A stretch of DNA of 37,495 bases from Paludibacter sp. Lineage in GTDB: Bacteria; Bacteroidota; Bacteroidia; Bacteroidales; Paludibacteraceae. Below the pieces are notes generated by a model. The model was not told where the DNA came from. It ran no database searches and saw nothing but the letters and a program-made list of their open reading frames with translations. The DNA lies in assembly GCA_009781075.1 (NCBI GenBank), contig WQYU01000008.1:1-37495 (forward strand). The letters are read 5' to 3'. Both the position numbers and the translations under genes were made by a program. Below are positions 27,077 through 37,442 of the stretch, piece after piece. Within the stretch, counting starts at the first letter, position 1. Every line of letters starts with the position of its first letter.

Positions 27077-28411
27077 TTAAATTGCTCCCTGAGCCAGCAT
27101 TGCTTTTGCCACTTTAAGGAAACCTGCAACATTTGCCCCTTTCATATAATTAATATATCCATCGGGTTGCTTTCCATATTTTACGCATGCAGCGTGAATG
27201 TCGTGCATAATTTGTTGCAGTTTTTCGTCAACCTCTTCGGCAGTCCAAGAAATGTGCATTGCATTTTGCGTCATTTCCAACCCCGAAGTAGCCACACCTC
27301 CTGCATTAACGGCTTTGCCCGGTCCGTACATAATTTTATTATGTAAAAACAAATCGATTGCCTCCGGTGTGCAGCCCATATTAGAGATTTCGGAAACACA
27401 CTTTACTCCGTTTGCAATTAAAAGTTTGGCATCTTCACCATTTAGTTCATTTTGTGTAGCGCAAGGCAATGCGATATCAACTTTTACTTCCCATGGTTTT
27501 TTGCCAGGAACGAATTTTGCACCAAATTTTTCTGCGTAAGGCGAAACAATATCATTACAGGTTGCGCGAAGTTCGAGCATATAGTCGATTTTGTCACCCG
27601 AAATGCCTTTTTCGTCATAAATATAACCGTCAGGTCCTGATATTGTTACAACTTTTGCACCCATTTCAGTTGCTTTTTCTGCTGCTCCCCATGCAACGTT
27701 ACCAAATCCGGAAATTGCGATTGTTTTACCTTTAATATCCATCCCTGCTGTTTCGAGCATTTGTTTTGTGAAATATAATCCACCGTAACCTGTTGCTTCG
27801 GGGCGGATGAGCGAGCCGCCAAATTCAAGATTTTTTCCGGTGAGCACTCCCGTGTTTTCACGTGCTAATTTGCGATACATTCCGTACAAATAACCGATTT
27901 CACGCCCTCCAACACCTATATCGCCTGCGGGGACGTCTGTATTCGGACCAAGTTCGCGCCACAATTCAAGCATAAATGCCTGACAAAAGCGCATCACTTC
28001 AGCGTCCGATTTTCCCTTTGGGTCAAAGTCTGACCCGCCTTTGCCTCCGCCCATTGGCAGGGTTGTGAGCGAGTTTTTGAAAATCTGTTCAAATCCCAGA
28101 AATTTCAAAATCGACTGATTAACAGACGGATGGAAACGCAATCCGCCTTTATAAGGTCCTATTGCGTTATTAAACTGAACTCGGTAGCCAATATTTGTCT
28201 GTACTTCACCGCGGTCGTCAGTCCATACTACTTTAAAGGTAAAAACGCGGTCGGGTTCAACAAGGCGTTCGGCAATTTTAGCCTTCTCAAATTCAGGATG
28301 TTCGTTGTACACATCTTCAATGGTACTCAATACCTCACGGACGGCTTGTAAATATTCTTTTTCGCCCGGATGTTTTGCTTCTATTTGAAGCATCAATTTA
28401 TTCAAATTCAT
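27077..28411 (-). CDS. gdhA: Glutamate dehydrogenase, NADP-type
   Basis: Interconverts 2-oxoglutarate plus ammonia and glutamate; a main ammonium-assimilation enzyme. The 444-residue length is typical of the hexameric 50-kDa class. GPYKGGLRFHP places substrate Lys88, PMGGGKGGSDFDP holds Lys112/Lys124-region substrate contacts, and DVPAGDIGVGGREIGYLYG contains the catalytic aspartate. The dinucleotide fold starts near residue 235 with SGFGNVAWGAAE. Cofactor choice (NADP rather than NAD) is inferred from the subfamily. It is a single-gene unit with its own terminator. The 246-bp upstream spacer is extremely AT-rich without a clear consensus promoter. Confidence 0.96.
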   Translation of the reverse strand: MNLNKLMLQIEAKHPGEKEYLQAVREVLSTIEDVYNEHPEFEKAKIAERLVEPDRVFTFKVVWTDDRGEVQTNIGYRVQFNNAIGPYKGGLRFHPSVNQSILKFLGFEQIFKNSLTTLPMGGGKGGSDFDPKGKSDAEVMRFCQAFMLELWRELGPNTDVPAGDIGVGGREIGYLYGMYRKLARENTGVLTGKNLEFGGSLIRPEATGYGGLYFTKQMLETAGMDIKGKTIAISGFGNVAWGAAEKATEMGAKVVTISGPDGYIYDEKGISGDKIDYMLELRATCNDIVSPYAEKFGAKFVPGKKPWEVKVDIALPCATQNELNGEDAKLLIANGVKCVSEISNMGCTPEAIDLFLHNKIMYGPGKAVNAGGVATSGLEMTQNAMHISWTAEEVDEKLQQIMHDIHAACVKYGKQPDGYINYMKGANVAGFLKVAKAMLAQGAI

Positions 28412-28657
28412 AGCATCAAAAAATTAACTTATTAAATTTCAATATTTTATATAATTATTTTTTCTAAAAATTAAAAGTGCAATTTTAAAAAAAACTTTTT
28501 ACATAAAAAAATTATAAAACGTTTTTCCGATTTATAATTTTAAATACAGAAGAATAATTAATATTTTATTAAAAATATCAAAAAAAATTCTGTTTATTTA
28601 TTAATTTATTAAAAATAACTATAATATGATATTTTTTACTTTATTTTTTTGTAAATA

Positions 28658-29740
28658 TTAAATTGCTTTCGGTTCAAAGTCAAAGGTTGTTTTATTATCA
28701 AATTCTAAAATTCGATGTCCTTGATAATTTATTTCTTTTGTCGGCAATTTTGTTAAAATTGGCGCAGCAATTCCGTTGTAAATTTTTATAGGAGAAATTT
28801 CAACCTGAGCGCAATCCCACAAATTTGATTTGATAAAACTATTTAGTAAATGAGCGCCGCCTTCCACCAGAAGCGAATGAATATTTTGACTATAAATTGC
28901 TGTTAATAAATTATTTATAAAATCATTTTTAAAATTAACATTCACAAAACAGACATTGTTTTTTTGAGAATTTTCAATATTTTCTTCAGTAATAATGATA
29001 GTTGGTTGCTTCCCATCAAAAACGTTAAAATTTTCAGGGATTTTCTTTTTGGCATCAATTACAATACGTATCGGATTCCTTCCGGTCCACATTCGCGCCG
29101 AAAGTTTTGGGTTGTCGAGTAAGGCAGTATTTGTTCCAACAATAATCGCCTGATTTTCAGTACGAATTTTATGAGTAAGCATTTTAGTCAATTCGTTTGA
29201 AATTTTCAAAGGCGGCTCAATACTGCTGTTACGTTTTTTGTCCAAAAAACCATCTGCAGTTTGCGCCCATTTGAGAAAAACATAAGGACGCTTTTTTTCA
29301 ATAAACGTAAAAAAACGTTTATTGAACTCTCTGCATTTGTTTTCCAAAACGCCGGTAATAACCTCAATACCTGCGTTTCTCAAAATATTAATTCCTTGCC
29401 CTGCGACTTTAGGATTTGGGTCAATATTTCCAATTATCACTTTTGGAATTTTGCAGCGAACAATCAATTCAGCACAAGGTGGAGTGTTCCCGTGATGTGC
29501 GCACGGCTCAAGATTAACATACAATGTTGATTTTGACAGCAATTCAATATTGTGGGCTTCTATATTGTCAATAGCATTTTTTTCTGCATGTGCCTGTCCA
29601 TAGGCATGATGATAGCCCTCCCCAATAATTTTGTCATTAGCAACCACCACTGCTCCAACCATAGGATTTGGCGCAACATCACCACTCCCTTTTGTTGCAA
29701 GTTCCAAACACCGAGCAATGTATAGTTCGTTTTTTCCCAT
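28658..29740 (-). CDS. ribD: Riboflavin biosynthesis deaminase/reductase
   Basis: A bifunctional enzyme: deaminates the pyrimidine ring of the GTP-derived intermediate, then reduces the ribosyl side chain. The N-terminal CDA-like deaminase (about 1-145) has the zinc set His51-Ala-Glu53 and PCAHHGNTPPC (Cys80, Cys89). The C-terminal DHFR-like reductase (about 150-360) has LKWAQTADGF, an IIVGTNTALLDNPKLSAR segment and the VEGGAHLL motif. The length of 360 is normal. It follows the ABC-F gene by 80 bp on the same strand and may share its transcript. No other rib genes are in the window. Confidence 0.95.
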   Translation of the reverse strand: MGKNELYIARCLELATKGSGDVAPNPMVGAVVVANDKIIGEGYHHAYGQAHAEKNAIDNIEAHNIELLSKSTLYVNLEPCAHHGNTPPCAELIVRCKIPKVIIGNIDPNPKVAGQGINILRNAGIEVITGVLENKCREFNKRFFTFIEKKRPYVFLKWAQTADGFLDKKRNSSIEPPLKISNELTKMLTHKIRTENQAIIVGTNTALLDNPKLSARMWTGRNPIRIVIDAKKKIPENFNVFDGKQPTIIITEENIENSQKNNVCFVNVNFKNDFINNLLTAIYSQNIHSLLVEGGAHLLNSFIKSNLWDCAQVEISPIKIYNGIAAPILTKLPTKEINYQGHRILEFDNKTTFDFEPKAI

Positions 29741-29820
29741 TTTATAAACTAATTTTTTTGCAAAAAATATTTTATGTTGAAATTAATATTTTAACAATAT
29801 GACTGACTGTTCTAAAAAAA

Positions 29821-31446
<1,626 letters not shown>

Positions 31447-31479
31447 TTATATTTTTGATTATAAGACCAATAAAAAATG

Positions 31480-31487
31480 CAAAGGTA
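31480..31487 (-). promoter_or_regulatory. -7 box of the ABC-F gene
   Basis: TACCTTTG on the minus strand about 45 bp before the ATG; a -33 TTG is not exact (CTG at the expected distance). Confidence 0.45.
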
Positions 31488-31637
31488 AGCGTTTTTTAGA
31501 ATAAAACAGATATAAATAAATTTCATTATTCTAATTTTTTTTGGTTGTTAAGAAATATTTTGCGAATTTTGTCGCCGGTTATCAATAATACTAATTAAAC
31601 GATAGGATTTAAAATTTCCAATTTTTTCTTCAATTTT

Positions 31638-32051
31638 ATGCTGTTAAAAACCGAAAAAGAATTTGAGATTCGCTTTTCAGAGGTTGATTCTATGGGAATT
31701 GTATGGCACGGTGCATATCCGCTATATTTTGAAGATGCTCGCGAAAAATTCGGTAAAGAGTTCAATTTGGAATATTTATATATGTTTGAGCATGGTTTTT
31801 ATGCGCCATTGGTTGAATTGCATTTTGAATACAAACGTCCCCTTAAATACAAGGACAGAGCCAAAATTGAAATTGCATACCGCAATACCGATGCTGCGAA
31901 ATTGATTTTTGACTATACAATCCGCTCCCTACCCGACAATCAGATAGTTGCTTCCGGCTATTCTGTTCAGGTCTTTTTAGATAAGACTTTTAATTTGATG
32001 TGGGAATTGCCGGAATTTTTTAAAAAATGGAAAAACTTTTATTTAAAATGA
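31638..32051 (+). CDS. Acyl-CoA/ACP thioesterase, hotdog fold (4HBT/YbgC-like)
   Basis: A hotdog-fold thioesterase of 137 residues. The EVDSMGIVWHGAYPLYFEDARE segment (from residue 15) carries the YbgC-type active-site aspartate (Asp17) and the G-x-V-x-H-x-x-Y helix. The remaining strands (FEYKRPLKYKDRAKIEI, VASGYSVQVFLD) fit the fold. Its stop codon overlaps the start of the ketosynthase gene in the tetranucleotide ATGA, so the two proteins are translationally coupled and probably act on the same acyl chain. Similar thioesterase/ketosynthase pairs occur in aryl-polyene and flexirubin pigment clusters of Bacteroidota, but the other cluster genes are not here. Substrate unknown. Confidence 0.85.
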   Translation: MLLKTEKEFEIRFSEVDSMGIVWHGAYPLYFEDAREKFGKEFNLEYLYMFEHGFYAPLVELHFEYKRPLKYKDRAKIEIAYRNTDAAKLIFDYTIRSLPDNQIVASGYSVQVFLDKTFNLMWELPEFFKKWKNFYLK

Positions 32052-33190
32052 TTATTTCTGGAACAAATATAATATCTGCGCTCGGTTTTTCCACAGAAGA
32101 AAATTTTTCTGCCTCCCAAAATGGAGTTTCCGGTGTAAAACATTACGAAATAGGTACTTTTGACTTACCCCATCCATTTATGGCATCGTTAATTGATAAG
32201 GAAAAATTATGCGACGAGTTTAAAAAAATATCATCTAAAAATAATTATACCAACCTTGAAAAAGCAACTATTTTATCTGTTTTTTTTGCAAATAGGCAAG
32301 CACAAGTCAATTTGTCGAGCAAAAGGACAATAATAATTTTATCAACAACAAAGGGAAATATTGATTTGCTTGAACACCAGCCATATAATTGCGCACTTGA
32401 CCCACAATCCCATGTTTTTTTATGGAAGACAGCAGAGACAATTGCTCGTTTTTTCAAAAATCCTAACACTCCGATAGTCGTTTCAAACGCCTGCATTTCA
32501 GGTGCAGCGGCACAAATAGTTGCAATGCGGCAATTGCAGTTGGGCAATTATGATTACGCTGTTGTTACGGGAGTAGATTTTTTGTCGAAATTTATCATTT
32601 CCGGATTTGAGTCGTTCAAAGCTCTTTCACTAGAACTGTGTCGACCATTTGATAGAGATAGAAATGGATTGAATTTGGGCGAAGCCGCAGCAACGTTAAT
32701 TTTTAGCAATAGTCAAGATACAAACGGTAATTCTTTGCAATTGCTTGCTGGAGCAATACGCAACGATGCAAGCCATATTTCTGCACCATCGAAAAATGGA
32801 GAAGGAAGTTACAATGCTTTGAAATTTATTTTGCAAAATATTGATATAAAAGAAATTGCATTTATCAATGCACATGGCACAGCAACTTTATATAACGATG
32901 CAATGGAAGCCAATGCTATTGTTCGAGCAGGATTGGAAAATGTAGATGTAAATTCGTTAAAAGCGGTGTTTGGACACACTTTGGGTGCTGCCGGAGTGTT
33001 GGAAACCATTATTTCTGCTAAAGCATTCGAGAAAAATATAATACTTAAATCAATGAATTTCAACGCACAGGACTTTGAAAATCATATCCATATTTCAATA
33101 GAAAATCATTTTTGCAATAAAAAATATTTTATTAAAATGTTATCCGGTTTTGGGGGTGTTAATGCTGCTTTGCTCTTTTGCAGAAAATAA
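32048..33190 (+). CDS. Beta-ketoacyl synthase (KAS family)
   Basis: A thiolase-fold condensing enzyme of 380 residues that extends an acyl chain by decarboxylative condensation. The catalytic triad is complete: Cys149 in SNACISGAAA, His276 in NAHGTATLYND and His310 in VFGHTLGAAG. RPFDRDRNGLNLGEAA is the usual conserved loop and the C-terminal SGFGGVNAAL is standard. The start is ATG 32048, overlapping the thioesterase stop (ATGA); the upstream ATG 32027 would add seven residues. It is somewhat short and divergent from housekeeping FabF, which suggests a secondary role such as an aryl-polyene-like or unusual lipid product (inference). No ACP, ketoreductase or dehydratase gene adjoins it. Confidence 0.9.
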   Translation: MIISGTNIISALGFSTEENFSASQNGVSGVKHYEIGTFDLPHPFMASLIDKEKLCDEFKKISSKNNYTNLEKATILSVFFANRQAQVNLSSKRTIIILSTTKGNIDLLEHQPYNCALDPQSHVFLWKTAETIARFFKNPNTPIVVSNACISGAAAQIVAMRQLQLGNYDYAVVTGVDFLSKFIISGFESFKALSLELCRPFDRDRNGLNLGEAAATLIFSNSQDTNGNSLQLLAGAIRNDASHISAPSKNGEGSYNALKFILQNIDIKEIAFINAHGTATLYNDAMEANAIVRAGLENVDVNSLKAVFGHTLGAAGVLETIISAKAFEKNIILKSMNFNAQDFENHIHISIENHFCNKKYFIKMLSGFGGVNAALLFCRK

Positions 33191-33365
33191 TTTTTAAAGA
33201 ATTTGCATCATAATCCTTTTGATAACATAAGAATTTTAACAATAGTTTGTTTTGCTCTTTTTAATGTCTTTACATTTATGCCTTTTCTAATGAATAATAT
33301 GGTATAAATTGCCTTGTTGATTATAACCTTTTCTACTGTAACTTTACAAACATAATTTTTTTTAT

Positions 33366-33373
33366 TACTTTTG
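33366..33373 (+). promoter_or_regulatory. -7 box of the parB operon
   Basis: TACTTTTG, 24 bp before the parB ATG. The -33 position reads TTTAC instead of TTTG, so the match is partial. Confidence 0.45.
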
Positions 33374-33397
33374 CAAAATAAAATTAAATAATAAAAA

Positions 33398-34267
33398 ATG
33401 GCAAAACAAACAGGTTTGGGTAAAGGGCTTGGGGCGCTCATAGATACAAGTGATGTAAAAACAAGCGGCTCGTCGTCTATCAACGAGGTCGAAATAGCGA
33501 TTATTAACGCAAATCCTAATCAGCCGCGTTCACATTTTGACAAAGAAACATTGGAAGAACTTGCCGCCTCAATAAACGAATTAGGAGTGATTACGCCGGT
33601 TACTTTACGCAAAAACGAAGACGGTACATACCTTATCATTGCAGGCGAGCGGCGACTCCGTGCGGCAAAAATGGCTGGATTGACGTCAATTCCCGCCTAC
33701 ATTAAAACCGCTGCCGACGAGCAGGTTATGGAAATGGCGTTGATTGAAAATATCCAGCGCGAAGACCTTAACGCCGTGGAAATCGCTCTTTCGTTCAACA
33801 GGTTAATAGAAGAATACAAACTGACGCAGGAACGCCTCAGTGAGCGAGTAGGGAAAAATCGTGCTACTGTTGCCAATTATTTGCGTCTGTTGCGCTTGCC
33901 TGCTGAAATTCAGATGGGCATAAAAGATAAAAAAATTGACATGGGACATGCGCGAGCGCTTTTGAGCATCGACGATACGGCAAAAATGTTGAACATTTAC
34001 GAACAAACAGTAGAAAACGGCTATTCGGTGCGCAGGGTTGAACAACTTGCTAAGCAGGCAAATAATACAAAAGAAAAAACACAAAAAGAAAAAAATCCGA
34101 TTGAAAAATTGGAGATTTATTCAGACATAAAATCGCAATTAAGTAGCGTCTTTGGAACAAGTGTGAAGTTTGTTTGTAACACAAAAGGCAAAGGAAAGAT
34201 TGAAATCCCATTTAATAACGACAACGAAATGATGACAATAATGAATCTGCTGGATAAGATTGAGTAA
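33398..34267 (+). CDS. parB: Chromosome-partitioning protein ParB
   Basis: Binds parS sites, spreads as a CTP-dependent clamp and works with ParA in chromosome segregation. The 289-residue protein opens with the usual KQTGLGKGLGALI segment. Residues 35-105 form the ParB/Srx CTPase domain with NPNQPR and GERRLRAAK (83-91), and ENIQREDLN follows at 117-125. The helix-turn-helix is at about 140-165 (TQERLSERVGKNRATVANYL) and the dimerisation domain is at the C-terminus. ParA/Soj, usually just upstream, is absent here. No parS-like palindrome is visible in the window. It is followed 5 bp later by a DUF5683 gene, an order I recall from other Bacteroidota. Confidence 0.95.
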   Translation: MAKQTGLGKGLGALIDTSDVKTSGSSSINEVEIAIINANPNQPRSHFDKETLEELAASINELGVITPVTLRKNEDGTYLIIAGERRLRAAKMAGLTSIPAYIKTAADEQVMEMALIENIQREDLNAVEIALSFNRLIEEYKLTQERLSERVGKNRATVANYLRLLRLPAEIQMGIKDKKIDMGHARALLSIDDTAKMLNIYEQTVENGYSVRRVEQLAKQANNTKEKTQKEKNPIEKLEIYSDIKSQLSSVFGTSVKFVCNTKGKGKIEIPFNNDNEMMTIMNLLDKIE

Positions 34268-34272
34268 TTTTG

Positions 34273-35010
34273 ATGTTTCAAAAAATTCATTTGATATTAT
34301 GTTTTCTTTTTGTATTAATATTTTTTTTTATAAATAATATTGATGCACAAACTTTTACGCCCGCCCAAAGTATTGCCTCTGCTCCATCCGACAGCGTTAT
34401 CATTGTACCAACAACGCCCGACAGCGTTTTATTACACACCGATTCTTCAATTTTTGTTTTGCAAAATAATAAAAATAAATTGCCTGATACTCTGCGTTTT
34501 AATGGTGTTGATGCCAATAAAGTTGTATGGTTTGGCGCTATTGTTCCCGGAATGGGGCAAATTCTTAACAGAAAATATTGGAAATTACCTATCGTCTATG
34601 GCGGATTTTTAGTATGTGCCTACGCAATTACTTGGAACGGAACGCAATATAATTCCTACAAAAATGCTTATCGAGATATTATTGACAATAATCCCAACAC
34701 GAACAGTTATTTGGATTTACTTCCAAAGGGATATACAATTGAAAATTACCCCGGAGGGATAAACAATTTAACACAACGTTTAAAATCCGGACAAGATAAT
34801 TATAGACGTTACCGCGATTTAAGTGTCTTAATTTCAGTACTTTACTATGGTTTAACAGTGCTTGATGCTTATGTCGATGCCCAACTATTCAACTTTGATA
34901 TTTCACCCGATTTGTCGATGAGAGTTAATCCTGCGGTTATAAACAGCGCACAAATTCAATCGAAAAAAAATTCAAATGCGTTCGGAGTTCAATTAAGTTT
35001 GAATTTCTAA
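34273..35010 (+). CDS. DUF5683-family exported protein
   Basis: A protein of 245 residues with an N-terminal signal peptide or anchor (MFQKIHLILCFLFVLIFFFI followed by NNIDAQ). A low-complexity Ser/Thr/Pro linker to about residue 75 follows, then the family core: VPGMGQILNRKYWKLPIVYG (91-110), a hydrophobic segment GGFLVCAYAITWN and a second one near LSVLISVLYYGLTVLDAY. This pattern is widespread in Bacteroidota next to parB, and no biochemical role is known to me. The start is ATG 34273; a TTG directly before it was rejected. It is probably a membrane or periplasmic partner of cell-envelope or segregation genes in this operon. Confidence 0.8.
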   Translation: MFQKIHLILCFLFVLIFFFINNIDAQTFTPAQSIASAPSDSVIIVPTTPDSVLLHTDSSIFVLQNNKNKLPDTLRFNGVDANKVVWFGAIVPGMGQILNRKYWKLPIVYGGFLVCAYAITWNGTQYNSYKNAYRDIIDNNPNTNSYLDLLPKGYTIENYPGGINNLTQRLKSGQDNYRRYRDLSVLISVLYYGLTVLDAYVDAQLFNFDISPDLSMRVNPAVINSAQIQSKKNSNAFGVQLSLNF

Positions 35011-35047
35011 AAAAAACACAAAAGTTACTTATTTTTTGTAAATTAAG

Positions 35048-35078
35048 TTGCTGAAAATAATAATTTTGCTTACCTTTG
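35048..35078 (+). promoter_or_regulatory. Promoter before the transglycosylase gene
   Basis: TTG at 35048-35050, a 20-bp spacer and TACCTTTG at 35071-35078, about 60 bp before the ATG. It suggests the last two genes can be transcribed apart from parB. Confidence 0.7.
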
Positions 35079-35137
35079 CCAAAAACGTATAATTTTTTAT
35101 ATTTTCCCATCAAAAAAAATAACAAAAAGAAATTTCA

Positions 35138-36442
35138 ATGAACATTCCAAAAATAATCTTTTATATATTATTTATTTTTAAAATAATAATAATCAATGAT
35201 TTATCTGCACAAAATAAAAATATTTTTCGCAAAACTAACACAACCGACACAACTGTACAGATTAAAGTGTCTCCGCCTGATATAACCGACCAACCAGCCG
35301 ATGCTTCAGAATTAAAGTCTTTTGAGGAAAAAATGCAAAAATGGGCGCGTCTAAGAGGCAAATACGATGCAGAATGTAAGCGAAAAAGTACCGACCCGAA
35401 TGTTGTACCCGACTCCATTTACAAACAACGCCTTGCAAGTTTGCCGTATATAATGGAAACGCCTTATAATGAGATAGTTAGAAGTTATATTGACAGTTAT
35501 ACTATTAGGCATCGGCAATCAACCGAGTACATGCTCGGCAGCAGTAAATATTATTTTCCGATTATTGAAGAAATATTGGAACGGAAAGGTCTCCCTTTGG
35601 AACTGAAATATTTACCTGTAATAGAGTCTGCTTTCAATCCGACAGCCGTTTCTTCAGCAAAAGCAGTGGGTTTGTGGCAATTTATAGCGCAAACTGCACA
35701 ATCATATAATCTGGAAATCAATAGTTTGGTAGATGAGCGCCTCGACCCTATAAAATCAACTTACGCAGCCGCCGACTATTTATCCGATTTGTATGAAATG
35801 TTTGGCGACTGGCACCTTGCAATTGCCGCCTATAATTGTGGTCCGGCAAATGTTCGCAAAGCAATATCGCGCTCGGGTGGAAAAACAGATTATTGGGCTA
35901 TTTATCCATATTTGCCAAGAGAAACGCGTGGCTATGTCCCAATTTTTATTGCTGCAAACTATACTTTTGAATTTGCAGCAGAACATAATCTTTGTGCGAT
36001 GGTACCTGAATTACCTGCACTTACAGATACCATTTTAATTTATGAACGTATTCATTTTCAACAAATTAGTTCTGTTATTAATATTCCATACGACGAACTG
36101 AAAAATATCAATCCTCAGTACAGACAGGATATTATTCCCGGTTCGCAGTTAAAAGCATATCCGTTACGCCTGCCGATTAACTATATTGATATGTTTTTGA
36201 CCCGCTACGATTCTATCGTTGCATACAAGGCAGATGAACTTATCAATCGCCGAGATGAGGTTGAGGCACAAACTGCTGCGGAATATTACAAAGGCACAAT
36301 ACGTTATCACACTGTCCGAAAGGGACAAACGATTTCTTCCATTGCAGCAAGATATGGCGTGTCGGTCAACAATTTGAAAAAATGGAATAACATAAGTGGG
36401 TCGAAAGTCAGTGTCGGAAAGAAGTTGAAAATAAAAAAATAA
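35138..36442 (+). CDS. MltD-like lytic transglycosylase with LysM domain
   Basis: Cleaves peptidoglycan glycan strands to anhydro-muropeptides in the periplasm. The signal peptide is MNIPKIIFYILFIFKIIIIN followed by DLSAQ. The SLT domain covers about 145-245, with catalytic Glu163 in YLPVIESAFNPTAVS, then GLWQFIAQTAQSYNL, DERLDP and WHLAIAAYNCGPANV. A middle segment resembles a weak LysM (about 305-345). A clear LysM closes the protein at 390-433 (HTVRKGQTISSIAARYGVS, KKWNNISGSKVSVGKKLKI). Length 434 fits MltD. The next gene begins 1 bp after its stop. Confidence 0.93.
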   Translation: MNIPKIIFYILFIFKIIIINDLSAQNKNIFRKTNTTDTTVQIKVSPPDITDQPADASELKSFEEKMQKWARLRGKYDAECKRKSTDPNVVPDSIYKQRLASLPYIMETPYNEIVRSYIDSYTIRHRQSTEYMLGSSKYYFPIIEEILERKGLPLELKYLPVIESAFNPTAVSSAKAVGLWQFIAQTAQSYNLEINSLVDERLDPIKSTYAAADYLSDLYEMFGDWHLAIAAYNCGPANVRKAISRSGGKTDYWAIYPYLPRETRGYVPIFIAANYTFEFAAEHNLCAMVPELPALTDTILIYERIHFQQISSVINIPYDELKNINPQYRQDIIPGSQLKAYPLRLPINYIDMFLTRYDSIVAYKADELINRRDEVEAQTAAEYYKGTIRYHTVRKGQTISSIAARYGVSVNNLKKWNNISGSKVSVGKKLKIKK

Positions 36443-36443
36443 A

Positions 36444-37283
36444 ATGACAATTTCTTATCAAAATATTCCTGTAAATAATATTATTGCACTTATTAATTGG
36501 ACTTTCTTTTTCAAAGCGTGGCAACTTGCAGGCGCATATAACGAAGAAAAAGAGGCACAAAAACAACATCTTCAAGCAGAGGCAAATGTTTTACTACAAA
36601 AAATTATTAGAGACAATTTATTAAAAATCAATGCCTTTGTGGGAATTTTTCCTGCTCACACACAAGGAGAAGATATTATTATTTCCACCAAAAACGATAT
36701 TTTAACATTGCCGATGTTGAGGCAGCAACACCCTTCAAGCGATGGTTTTTGTTATTCGCTTTGTGATTTTTTAAATGAAAAAAATGATGAAATTGGTGTG
36801 TTTGCTATTTCGGTACATGGCGCCGAAAATTTATCCGACAATTTTCTGAAAGTGAACGATAATTACAATTCAATATTAATTAAAACTATTGCAGATAGAT
36901 TAGCGGAGGCATCTGCCGAATATTTGCATTACCTTGTTCGCACACAAATTTGGAATTATTCTAAAAATGAAATTTTTGAACCGAAACAACTTCTAAAAAA
37001 CGATTATCAGGGCATTCGTCCGGCTGTGGGTTATCCGTCTCTACCCGACCAGTCAATTATTTTCGATTTGGATAAAATAATAAATTTCAGCAAGTTAGAT
37101 ATCAAACTGACGCAAAATGGAGCGATGTTTCCAAACTCATCGGCGTGCGGACTTTATTTTTCTCATCCGAAATCAAAATATTTTATGATAGGAAAAATAG
37201 ATGAAACTCAACTTGCCGATTATGCCTTCCGACGCGGAAAATCTGTAGACGAAATGCGAAAGTGGCTCGCTGCAAATCTGTAG
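36444..37283 (+). CDS. Free-standing methionine synthase reactivation domain
   Basis: A protein of 279 residues that matches only the AdoMet-binding activation domain of cobalamin-dependent methionine synthase (MetH), which reductively remethylates oxidised cob(II)alamin. Matching features are AEYLHYLVRTQIWNY (158-172), the AdoMet loop RPAVGYPSLPD (192-202), LTQNGAMFPNSSACGLYFSH (222-241) and the close ADYAFRRGKSVDEMRKWLA. The N-terminal part also fits the domain (VGIFPAHTQGEDIII). The homocysteine, folate and cobalamin modules are not in the window, so the enzyme must be split in this organism. The one-base gap to the transglycosylase gene implies co-transcription, an unexpected pairing. Split MetH enzymes with separate activation proteins are known elsewhere, for example in Thermotoga. 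Confidence 0.88.
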   Translation: MTISYQNIPVNNIIALINWTFFFKAWQLAGAYNEEKEAQKQHLQAEANVLLQKIIRDNLLKINAFVGIFPAHTQGEDIIISTKNDILTLPMLRQQHPSSDGFCYSLCDFLNEKNDEIGVFAISVHGAENLSDNFLKVNDNYNSILIKTIADRLAEASAEYLHYLVRTQIWNYSKNEIFEPKQLLKNDYQGIRPAVGYPSLPDQSIIFDLDKIINFSKLDIKLTQNGAMFPNSSACGLYFSHPKSKYFMIGKIDETQLADYAFRRGKSVDEMRKWLAANL

Positions 37284-37378
37284 CAATATAACATCTCTTC
37301 TTCTCGACGCTAAATTACATCCGGTTAAAACAAGTTATTGAACAATTTTGGCACACCAGCAAAACCCTGTTTTTATCC

Positions 37379-37424
37379 CAAAATGTCCATTAGGACAATT
37401 GTTAACAAATATTTAATTTTCTAA
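37379..37424. repeat. 46-bp dispersed repeat, copy 2
   Basis: Identical to 13641-13686 and, like the IS remnant end at 13793, preceded by ATCCCAAA (from 37375). It lies about 100 bp after the last gene and runs to near the window edge, so a fuller insertion sequence may follow outside. Confidence 0.85.
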
Positions 37425-37442
37425 TGGACACCATTAGAAAAT
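37416..37442. repeat. Perfect 12-bp inverted repeat overlapping repeat copy 2
   Basis: ATTTTCTAATGG and CCATTAGAAAAT flank a three-base loop. The first half overlaps the 46-bp repeat. The second half is absent at copy 1, where the sequence diverges. It is consistent with the end of a mobile element or the junction of two element ends. Confidence 0.6.
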
